64,000 bases of DNA from Trichostrongylus colubriformis (Eukaryota > Nematoda > Chromadorea > Rhabditida > Trichostrongylidae). This document shows positions 54,975 to 64,000 of this stretch, piece after piece. A model generated the notes under the pieces. That model did not search any database, was not told where the DNA came from, and was given only the letters and a program-made list of their open reading frames with translations. Within the stretch, counting starts at the first letter, position 1. Each line of letters starts with the position of its first letter. The position numbers and the translations under genes are program-made. The stretch covers positions 4,261,501 through 4,325,500 of the forward strand of contig OZ022256.1 of the NCBI GenBank assembly GCA_963978905.1, in the 5' to 3' direction.

Positions 54975-56110
54975 CACTGGAGCTCATCCTTTCTCTTTTC
55001 TGTTTTGGGGAGTGAAGAGGGGGTAGAACAAGGGAACCAAGACAAATAATGAACAGTATAGGAGCATACCACTGTTTGCCCAATAGTTATAGCTCCGTAA
55101 GAGTGAAAGCATGTGTCCTCATGAATGTGTATTGTTAGGCCAAAACTTCGCAACGCGGCGTACGAAGCCATGCGTGCGAGCTAGGGCCACTAGGTTCCAA
55201 GGCGTTAGCGTCGAACGGAGGACGCAGTGAACGGTTTGGGGTTTACACACCGCTTCCCCCGCTGCGTTGCAAAATATATTCCTGATGAACAAACTTCTAT
55301 GCTTGGTATTGAAATTCAGGAAGCCACTGAGCTTTGGGTTCGTAGGATTGTGGAAGATAGTTGAGACTTTTTTTGTTTTTTGTTTTTTTTTCTGACAAGT
55401 TTTTTTTCTATTTCCCAACGCTTTATTCATTCTGTTGTCGTATTGTGCGTTATTCGCATTCATGAATACCTTGGTCACTTTGGCACTTATTGTCTAGGGT
55501 CAACTTTGGTATTTAATCGCACGAATCTTTTTACGTAATTAATAAATACATATTCAAGGATACCCGGGTCCCTTAGGCATGTTTAGGATTGCAATTCACG
55601 AATGGAATCGGATAGACAGGGAGCATGTACCCTTTTCAAATGAGTGCAACTACGAGCAGGGAGGGTTTGGAAGCATAATTACTTATTAGCGTCAAGGCAG
55701 CTGTGGTGGAGTTCCATCACCACCAACTTAATTTCGCTCATTCATCAACGACCCAGCAATTGACAAGTCGAATAGGGAACGCTTGAAAACGCGCATGACA
55801 GAAAGCAATTATTCATCAGATCTTCATGGACGGGAAGTAGAGAATTCTCGACGACAACAACAACAACAACACTCCGAAAACAGAAAACAATAAACAGAGT
55901 TATTTGCTACCATTGTCTTTGCACACTGAAATCAAACCTTTTACTGGCGAGATTATGAGATAAAAAAGGTCCCGCATAGCAAATACGTATGTGGTCGAAG
56001 ACCACGACGATTCTTCCACGTCAGTCACTGCTATCCCTCTTAATTGATATTTGATACAAATAAAGAGAAAATAATTAGGTAGATGACGTCACCTCCTCAT
56101 AATACCGTGT
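54975..56110. other. No gene seen
   Basis: Short ORFs only. The 119-codon minus-strand ORF at 55119-55478 is lysine-rich from a T-run on the plus strand and has no family feature. Confidence 0.4.
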
Positions 56111-56111
56111 A

Positions 56112-56250
56112 AGGCCGTCGTCAGATTTTGCGATTTTGCGGCGTCGCAATTCTGCGCTCGATACCACGACTTTTGAATTGTGCAATACAGCAGCTTCGCG
56201 TGCGAAAGTGCGATCCCGCAAAATCGCAAAATCGCAGTCTGAAGGCAGCT
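56112..56250. repeat. MITE family B copy
   Basis: TAAGGCCGTCGTCAGATTTTGCG at the left and CGCAGTCTGAAGGCAGCTT at the right, with CAGCTTCGCGTGCGAAAGTGCG inside, as in 40560-40746. Confidence 0.75.
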
Positions 56251-56439
56251 TGACGATAGGTGGTGTGAAGACAAGTGGTACCGCTTCTTACTCGGCTGAT
56301 TCGGGTAAGAGATCCTGGATCAGTCTCAGGCGAACTGAGCCAACAATCCTTCTCCAGTCACTGAAGTACTTGAGGCGCTTGGAAGGATGAACAGTTTGAC
56401 TTGACCGAGCTGCCCCCTCCCCGCACGTCATGGTATGAT

Positions 56440-56660
56440 CTCAGATCGCTTTCGTACTTTGAGACACCGGCGTCGACGGCGGCAAAATCAGTGCCGTCGC
56501 CGACCACGGCGGCACTCGGGCGATGTGCTCCGTTTATAACGCTCGACCGTACAATACTACAGTATGATGGTCGTGGCGAAAGCCACCCTGCCTCACTGCC
56601 TTTTTACGCAGTCACGCCCTTCCACCAGCACTACCGCAGAGTATGAATGCGATCTAAAAC
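56440..56660. repeat. MITE family A-like, composite
   Basis: Left GATCGCTTTCGTACTTTGAGACACCGGC and right CCGCAGAGTATGAATGCGATC are inverted. The interior (GTCGACGGCGGCAAAATCAG) differs from most copies but resembles the fragment at 4700-4740. Confidence 0.6.
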
Positions 56661-56833
56661 GCTGTAGCTTTACTGGCACATTGGGCTATCCGAATGATGC
56701 ATCTGGAACGGTTATTAAAGTGCATTTATTGAAGAATTTGGGATAGTTCACCGATTTTTTTTTCAAATTTTGACGTCATTGCTACAGCCATTTGTACTAA
56801 TGTGCAGATGTCATTCATCGAGGCGATAGTAAT

Positions 56834-57231
56834 TTAAAGGCAGCATTAGGGGTAATGTGGTTATTGAGAAATCCCTGAAAGAAAATACTGACATGGAAAC
56901 TATGAGCCTAAGAAGGCTATCTGTGGCGAAATCCCGGAGAAAAAGTGCGCCTTCGAGCTGTAAAAACGGCGCAACGGATAAGAGCTGACGCCTTTGGATA
57001 ATCTACCCCGCCTCCTATCGACGTGATACCTGGTCGGCTACGATGAGAGCGATCAAGGATATGTGGTGAGATCGAAGGTACTGCAGCGCGCTTTCGAAAG
57101 GGGTCCTATTTCTCGGGTTTTTGGCCATTTCCATCCGTTTTTTCTCCACTGTCCTGTTACTAGGCATCTCGACTTCCAGATTCACTACTTCTTTTACTTT
57201 TCGTCTGAATTTCTCCTAATGCTGCCTTTAA
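56834..57231. repeat. MITE family D, uninterrupted copy
   Basis: 398 bp with TTAAAGGCAGCATTAGGGG and CTCCTAATGCTGCCTTTAA ends. It shows what the 43737-45340 copy looked like before insertion. TIRs are close to family C, so both probably used the same transposase. Confidence 0.85.
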
Positions 57232-57852
57232 TCCTTGCATAGCAACCATTCGTCATGGATCTCCCCTTCACTGAAGGGAATAAGGAAGTGGACGGAGTAA
57301 GGCGTAATATATTTGATGATTCATCTTACATGCACGCATGCCCAGACAGGAGAAAGGGAAGTTGGGAAGGAAGTCATTTATGTTAGCTACTTTCCAGGAA
57401 ATAATTAATTCCATTCGCCTTCCTCGTTTTTTTTAACTTCCTTAACGACGTCCGTTGCTACGAAGTCCATTCAATGATCACGAAACGTCTTGACAGCGAT
57501 GATGTATTCATGTGAATGTAGTTCCATGTTCCCCCTCCCCTTTGCTCTCATTTTGCCCTCTCCCGCCTTTGAGGACTTCAGTTTCTGGCAACATGGACTC
57601 CAGAGTATTCACAAGTAATGCAGCACATCCTTTTAGTCCTATTTAGGCTTTCTGGGGAAAATAGTGAAGAAGGGACATCTGCCCAGAAAATTAAATTTCC
57701 ACTGTTTTGCCCATCCAAATTACATTTATTCCCTTGTTCTCGCTGTCTCAGAATAGACTTCGCTGTCTTGAGCTCAGCCGCGGGATTAGCAGTGCTGCTT
57801 AAAGGAATCGTTCGCGGAAAATGAGTTTTTCTGTTATCCATATATTGCAGTT

Positions 57853-58130
57853 TGCACTTTCACGCGAAAAAGATATGAATCCGGCTCAGATACAGCACCA
57901 CAAAATCTCGGCCGTGTGGGCGGGGCCCTCCAGCAAGTGCCCACCCCGTCGTCCGCCGCGATCGGAGACGCATTGTAGGAACAGAAAGTTACGTTAACAG
58001 TCCCACTCTCCGTTCCCAACAGTGGTGGACGCCGGGACGCGGCTTCTACTCGAAAGCCCCGCCCACCCGGCCGAGAATTTGGGGAGCTGTATCTCAGCCA
58101 AATTCTCACGTTTTCGCGTGAAACTTTGCA
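57853..58130. repeat. 278-bp foldback repeat
   Basis: Left TTGCACTTTCACGCGAAAA ... GGCTCAGATACAGC ... CTCGGCCG is complementary to right CGGCCGAGAAT ... GCTGTATCTCAGCC ... TTTTCGCGTGAAACTTTGCA. Arms are about 75 bp with small internal differences. Confidence 0.8.
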
Positions 58131-59102
58131 TGCTACCCTTATTAGGCAAGTACAACATAAATATGTGGGTAAAAAAGACACTCATTTTTTCGTGGACGAT
58201 TCCTTCAACTATCGTCCTTGTGTCACGAAACGTGCAGAGATATTCAAAAGGCATGAGAACATTCTGGGTACTGAATCTTCAAAGGGAATTCCACGTAAGA
58301 AATGATGAACTTCTAAGAATTGCCACTTTCCAAGAAGTGTTAGAGGTTACATTTTAACTACGAGGGGACAATTCAGTTGAAGCGCGCTTTGGCCAAGGCG
58401 GAAACAAGAAGTTGGCCAAGGCAACGAAAAAAAATGGCTTCGCACTCGGAGGGGATTGTTGTGCGTCATTTCGACGTGCTCTCGTCGTACCAAAGCAATT
58501 AGGAATAGAATTTCCTCGATTGATTCTCGGAAAAGGCCGACAAGGCGAATGAGGGAAGGTTCTGAATGTCACCACAACAACAATACGATTCAACGAGCCC
58601 ATTATGGCTATTACGGAATCCACAAATGAGAAATTACCTGTTTTTCTCCTATGCAAATAAGCTTTCAGTGGATAGTGAATAACAAAGTATTTCCAAGAAC
58701 GTGCTTGAACTCATTATCTGTCATTATAGTAATCTGTGATGGTTCACCTTTTATATGGGAAATTTGCCGTTATAGCGGAGTGGGGGGGGGGGGAGGCGGG
58801 GGGCAGGTCGTTGGATGGTGAACGCTAACATTAACTTCACAGGGTCGTATATGCATATATAGGATATCCATGGTCCGTTTGACAGGTCAGACATGTCAAG
58901 TCCTGGTCAGGGTCAAGCCTCCGTTGAGGAATCCTCAACGAGGGGGGTCGTATTTGGTCCGCTAGGAGGGGGGGGGGGTCGTAAACGTTGAGGTAGGCAG
59001 TGATCAACAGAATTTCTCAGGCTGAACCGTCTAAAGTATGAGGTGAGAAATGATAAAACTGACTAAATGGGAGCGAATCGAAAATAGTTTAAGTTAATCA
59101 TC

Positions 59103-59336
59103 ATGGAAGCCTCATGCATGGCGCGATCCTCAACGAAACCGGTCTATGCCAATAATCCTTTCACTGGTCTCCTGATACCGAAACCACGTACAGAGGCACC
59201 TCCGAAAATCACCGATTATCCGTGGAAAGCGATATCTATCAACGGGTACCACCGTGGACGGACACTTCAGAAACAATGGGATGAAAACGAAAAATTAGGT
59301 GATATGGACTTCTTTCATATCTCACTACGTTTGCAA
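59103..59336 (+). CDS. Orphan exon candidate, unknown protein
   Basis: An open frame of 78 codons from ATG 59103 (or ATG 59118) to a good donor TTGCAA|GTACGT. The text (NPFTGLLIPKPRTEAPP, YPWKAISINGYHRGRTLQKQ) has the composition of a real, soluble protein, unlike nearby repeat ORFs. I do not recognise it and could not find a convincing second exon. It could be exon 1 of a gene running on, or a gene fragment. Confidence 0.4.
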
Positions 59337-59589
59337 GTACGTAATCAGGTGTTAGCGGCCATTATGCGAACCGGAAAAACGTTTGTATTCATTGAGGATG
59401 TGGATGAAATCCTCATACATGGCGCATCCCACAGAGAAGCTGACCGATGCTTCTCGCCCTCCCACTAGGTCTTCGAGAGCGATGGATGCATACTAGAGAA
59501 ATTTCAGTAACAATGAATCAATTTTTCGGAAAACTTGGGAAGATATCGCAAATTCACGAAAAAAAGTTTTTTCTAAACTGGCTTTTCCG

Positions 59590-59945
59590 AATTTTTTCCT
59601 TCATTGTGGAGATATGGCATAGTTCAGGCAATCATTCGAAAGCGGAAATCTCGCAGACCCTGCTCACAGAAAAACGCACTCATATGGTTAAGTTTGAAGG
59701 AAGTTATGACCAATTAAAGTGGAACACTTCAATTTTTCAAAATTTTCCTCATCTAATCCTCATCTGGCTTCCCTCAAAATAACTTCCTTCGTTTTGAAAA
59801 TATGGCATAGCTCAGGTAGTCATTCGAAAGCGGCAACCTCGCAGACCCCGCTTCAACGAATCGCACTCATATGGTTAAGCTTGAAGGAAGTTATGGCCAT
59901 TTCCGTGAAACACTTCGAAATTTTCCTCATCTAATCCTCATCCGG
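59590..59945 (+). repeat. Two-unit tandem duplication, ~187 bp period
   Basis: ATATGGCATAGTTCAGGCAATCATTCGAAAGCGG at about 59614 recurs, diverged, at about 59802; both units also share CACTCATATGGTTAAG and CCTCATCTAATCCTCAT. Confidence 0.75.
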
Positions 59946-60978
59946 AAACCCATATCGAGAACTGAGCAACCATTGGGGAAAGCAAGCGGCCAATAGATAG
60001 GTCTGAGGGAGTTATTAGGAAAACAGTTTACAGTTGTTTGAAAGATGGGCTCTAGGTAAAGTTTGAAGTATTCAAATGTGTCCAAATTTACAAGGGAAGG
60101 ACCCGAGGTCGAAGTGGCCATTCGGAATGGGACACATATGGTCCGATGCATTTTCGGACGCTGATCTCGAATCTGCATTCCAAATTTGCAGAACGATTCT
60201 GTGAGAAGTGTTTTTGAGAGGCCGTTTTTCGACGAAAGTCGGCCCAAAACACCACAAGCCAATAAACAGTGGGTACGGGCTTGGCGGAGAGGTAATGTCT
60301 CGCTCAATAGGCTGAAGACTATGGTTCGAATCCCTTGCGGAACTTCACTTTTGCAACTGGTTGAACTTTTTCTGCTGACTACAGAAAACACTTCTACTTT
60401 GATATCACCTCATTTTGACGGTTCTCTTGGCATCAGGCATGTTCAAATGGCAAGCACTTTTCGCAAATATACTGTCTGATCCATAACTTTGAATGCATTG
60501 GTATTTTCCTTTTCATAATCCTCTTTTATGCCTGGGAAACATACTCAAAGTTTTGCTATGTACAGTGAGTGTTATATTCCCTTACTGTGTACCTCACTAT
60601 TCCTGTCGATTTTGTTTTGGAACATGACTACTGAGTTTTGTTGGGCTCTTATTCTCTCTCTTGTAAGGAGTTTGGTTTGGCCTTAATGTTTTTTAGGCTC
60701 TTAATTTCCGTGATGGATCGCACTGGCTTGGTAGAAACCACAGAAGAAGTGGAACCTAAAAAAAGGGGGGTCGTATTGGGGCCCCCTTTTTGGGAGGGGG
60801 GTCGTATTTTTCGAAAATTTTCCTCAACTGGACGCTTGACCCTGGTCCTGGTTCTGTTCCAGGTTCAGCAAGATGCACGTCCCCCCCCCTCCCCACCCCT
60901 TCCCCACCTTTCACTAAGATAGCATCATATTAGCATCATATTACACAAGAAAAGGCTAGCCAGCGTGTAACTATTAGG

Positions 60979-61155
60979 TCGTGTTCTGTTCATACTCAGC
61001 GCCGGCAGGGCGTAGCTACGCTCACAGGCAAAGAGACGGAGTGACATGAAGGAGGTGAGATGGTTCAGGCAACGAGGCAGGGTGGTATAGACGGAGACGC
61101 AGAGACACGCAGCCGTGATCTGCCGCCGGACGCCGAAGAGTATGAACGCGGCCTC
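60979..61155. repeat. MITE family A copy
   Basis: Starts GTGTTCTGTTCATACTCAGCGCCGGCAGGGCG and ends GCCGAAGAGTATGAACGCGGCC. It is nearly full length, so it is one of the better-kept copies. Confidence 0.75.
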
Positions 61156-61779
61156 ACCCACACATGGAAGGTACGCTTACGGCGGGATACGATTCTCGAC
61201 TAAAGAAGCAGGAACTTCATCTCTAGCTCCAAACCATGTCATCACAACAACGAAGCAGTATTGTTCCAAACCTCTTTCGGAGCTTGAGTGAACAGCCGAG
61301 AGTTTTTTCAAAGCATTTGGTCCGAACAATGATAACTTGTATCCTGACCCAATGCACACAGTGGTGATTCCATTTTTTTCATGCAAAACATCGTTATTCA
61401 AATAATTATTCTCTATGGATTACGCAGACACTTCCAAACAGGGGAAGGGGGGGGCGTATTTGACCGGACGGAAAGGGGGAGGGGTCGTCCCTGCTGAGGT
61501 CTGCGATAAGCGCTAGAATCTAAATTCTAGTCTAAAGGAATCTGATCTAGAAGGAGGGCTCGTACCCTTAAGCGGCTATTTTCCTCGAAACCTGGGAGGA
61601 GTGCCCTGCTTCTAAGTTCAGTGGGCGGAACTAGGTTGCTCCGGCCAACAGCCTCGGGCTCTCCCCTTTGCATTCATCATCAAAGCATTCGCCTTCTATG
61701 GTGTGCTACAGGGCACAGATTACAATAAGTTCCGTTCTAATTCTGATGGTCCTCGTGTTCTCGGTCAAGGATTCTATTA

Positions 61780-61990
61780 GGTTGGTGCATAATTAAGAGG
61801 CTTCTTGATGCTGCACTTTTTTTTCGTGGTGGGAATTGACGTTTTGACGACTACCAAAAAAGGAACACTCGCTGATTGCGATGGTGAAAACGCTCCCGAG
61901 TAACCATCTGAACACGTTTTTACCAAATTTTCTCTTTGTATTTGGTAAATAAAATTGTTGAAAAAAAGCGGCATTAATTTTGCACCAACC
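61780..61990. repeat. Mariner-type MITE, 211 bp
   Basis: GGTTGGTGCATAATTAAGAG at the left against GGTTGGTGCAAAATTAATGC (complement of the right end), next to TTA/TTT. These are mariner-like ends without any transposase. Confidence 0.75.
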
Positions 61991-62369
61991 AAATACTATG
62001 CGCCTGTTCTTCATTAATCCATAATCCCTGCTTATGTCAATCGTCGGGTTTGTTTTCAAGATGCAAGGTGTAAAGAAGATTATTTAGAGCATCCCATATT
62101 ATGGAAGCACGGGAAAAACTTTTCCAAGGCCATTGCTTTCCTTGACATTCCTCCTTTGAACTGAGCATTTTTTTCAGTTTTTCACGTCCCATATGCGTTG
62201 CTTCTATGGCTGATTCAGTTCTAATTTGTTTCTCAAATCTCACAGCTTTTCCGCTTCGTTCAGAAAAAAGGTAGTATTGTCGTCCAATAAGGGAGTTAAG
62301 AAAGATGAAGTTCCTGGCGTTAATCAATCCCTTCCTGGAATGCGCTGCACATTTTAGTTCCATTCAGAA

Positions 62370-62590
62370 TCGTGGTGGCTCGTGAATGTGATGTGGCCTA
62401 TACGATGACTTGCGGTGGCCAGCCGATGTACAAGACAATGCTTTCATTCTCCCAGACGAGGATGGTACCAGTTTGCCGACCCCAGAAGTATGGAAGGCTT
62501 AGTTGGCCTGGGCGGGCGTTGAAGCGGGATTTGATCCCCAAACCGTGAGAGTGGGATGTGTGCCACCTGTCACTACACCACCTTCACCCA
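62370..62590 (-). mobile_element. tRNA-derived SINE, second copy
   Basis: On the minus strand it starts GGGTGAAGGTGGTGTAGTGA, has GGGGATCAAATCCCGC (B-box-like), and ends near CACGATTCTGAATGG, as the copy at 45881-46097 does. Confidence 0.6.
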
Positions 62591-63098
62591 ATCAGGGGGG
62601 CTGTGTATTTGCAGGTGCTATGGGAATCGGGGGGTCAGCGTGTTGAATAATGAACAGCAACCCGTCTTTTCACGACTGCCGTGTCAACAATTTCTCACCT
62701 CTACGACCCATTTTAGGCCTTTTTTCTGAAGAAAGGGGTGTAGATATCAGCAAGTTTAGGACTTAGTAGTAGTTTCTGGGTAATGAACAACTTCTATAAT
62801 GTGAAACACGCCCCGAGCCCTGAAAGTTCAGTACCATTAGGCGTACGCTTGCGCAAAATGCACAAATTTAATGGATACTGTAACCCTCTGCTGTGCGCAA
62901 TTACACACAGGCTGTCGGTGGTATTTATACACAACGGCATCGTCAAGGAGCAGCCACCCACCGGCTGTTGTCAGGGCGCCATCGATTTTTCGTTGTTCAG
63001 TGAGCGCGCGGCCGCGTTGTGTGCCTGTCGCGTGGTCGCCGGGACTTCTTAGTTCTTACTGTTTCCGGTTTCTGCTATTTCGTCCCACCGTGTCAGCA

Positions 63099-63144
63099 AT
63101 GGATGCCGATGATCTCTACGATTCTGCTGACGACGATATAGACG
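63099..63144 (+). CDS. First exon of a gene leaving the window
   Basis: ATG followed by an acidic stretch (MDADDLYDSADDDID) and then G|GTCAGT donor, ending in phase 1. The preceding TTTCGTCCCACCGTGTCAG could be a trans-splice acceptor. Downstream exons in the remaining ~850 bp are not evident, so the product is unknown. Confidence 0.5.
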
Positions 63145-64000
63145 GTCAGTTCATTTCCAATTGGTCTTCTTTGATGGTTTTATAAGATTTTACGTTTTTC
63201 AATGAAGAAAAATGTTTCGGCTATCGGTACTATACAGTCCGGGGGGCACAATGTGCTGAGCGTGGAACAACACGTTCAATCAGTGCACTCCCAGGGGTCA
63301 TGAAAAGTAGCCGTTTCAGTACGACCCCCCTCCCTCTACGGGGAGAATACGTCCCCCGCTTTTCTTGGACCTCTGGAATACCAATGTTTAACGCCAGATT
63401 GTATAGTTGCAATGTGTTTTATTGCTATGTATTTTTACCTGACACAAAAAAATCTATTTCTCATATCCTTGCATCTTTTCGCTGTGAAATACCCTTCGCT
63501 TCTCATCTAGTCATGGAAAGTTTAGATTTTAGTGCTCATCGCTGTCCTCCGAAGGTACGAGGCCTCTCATGTCCGTTCAAATACGACCCCCCACCTGTCG
63601 AGAAATCCTCGACTCCCGGTGTACCCTGCTACATCCCTTAAGGTAGTGTCAGTGTGCAATTGCATGTAAAAGCATGTCACTATCCATCACAAACTTGCCC
63701 CCCCCCCTCTTCAACCGATGAACATAGCATCCAACTGGCAGCAATCATGAAATTGAGAACATGTATCTCGAAGTGATTCATCCTAAGGAGTGTGTGCGGA
63801 ATGCTGATCAAATTGCATGAATAATTTCGGTTGAAAGTATTTTTTGTGATAATCAGCTGTCCGTTGCCGTGAAGAACAGTGGTTGGTGGGTTAAGCTGTT
63901 AGTGTGATCGAAACTAACGAGTGGGTGGAAATTGGGACCACCTTCCACCTGACCGCCACAATTTCTCAGAAATACCCAGCTCACCAAATAATAAATACAA
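63145..64000 (+). other. No further exon identified
   Basis: Contains GTACGACCCCCC-type motifs (63318 and 63578) and C-runs at 63697-63707. It presumably is intron 1 of the gene starting at 63099. Confidence 0.4.

Noticed and set aside
60275..60345. tRNA-like segment with GGTTCGAATCC
   Set aside because: A- and B-box-like words are present, but T-stem and acceptor pairing fail; at most a tRNA-derived fragment.

Overview
The window reads as nuclear DNA of an animal, most likely a strongylid (clade V) nematode such as a hookworm or relative. The grounds are short exons with GTAAGT/GTTTGT donors and TTTCAG/TTGCAG acceptors, protein sequences that follow the nematode and human forms of the same families, possible trans-splice acceptors just upstream of start codons, and long introns filled with small DNA transposons. 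The species assignment is inference. No bacterial genes, CRISPR arrays or rRNAs were seen.

Layout. (1) 3-3338, plus strand: an ANKS3-like ankyrin/SAM gene whose 5' end may lie outside the window. (2) 4153-27139, minus strand: a complete PICK1 orthologue (PDZ + BAR, 12 exons, 410 residues, all joins in phase). Its 13.5-kb intron 2 holds an antisense Ty3/gypsy LTR retrotransposon (13736-24105), and its intron 8 holds a 268-bp minisatellite. (3) 29841-37230, plus strand: a complete DRP-1/DNM1L mitochondrial-fission dynamin (19 exons, 750 residues). Its intron 15 carries a three-level nest: a TTAA-flanked element, a mariner relic inside it, and a MITE inside that. (4) 38924-41402, plus: a chromodomain protein with an insertion in the chromodomain and basic/AT-hook-like tails. 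(5) about 42826-50836, plus: a multi-exon gene I do not recognise. (6) 51-64 kb: mostly repeats, with one orphan exon candidate (59103-59336) and the first exon of a gene that leaves the window (63099-63144).

Repeats make up much of the rest. At least five MITE/foldback families occur many times, including a roughly 160-bp GC-rich family with more than ten copies and one near-perfect 97-bp palindrome. A 1.04-kb inverted-repeat element made of hairpin-bearing subunits sits inside another MITE. Three dispersed elements share a head and a tail but carry different internal minisatellites. A tRNA-derived SINE is present twice.

The recognised genes are ordinary housekeeping and cell-biology genes: a cilium-type scaffold, a BAR/PDZ trafficking adaptor, mitochondrial fission, and chromatin reading. 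They do not form an operon or pathway. pick-1 and drp-1 are head to head with 2.7 kb between them. The most unusual material is the transposon biology: the retrotransposon with near-identical LTRs but broken pol and a membrane-helix ORF upstream of protease, the nested insertions, and the head/tail elements with exchangeable satellite cores.
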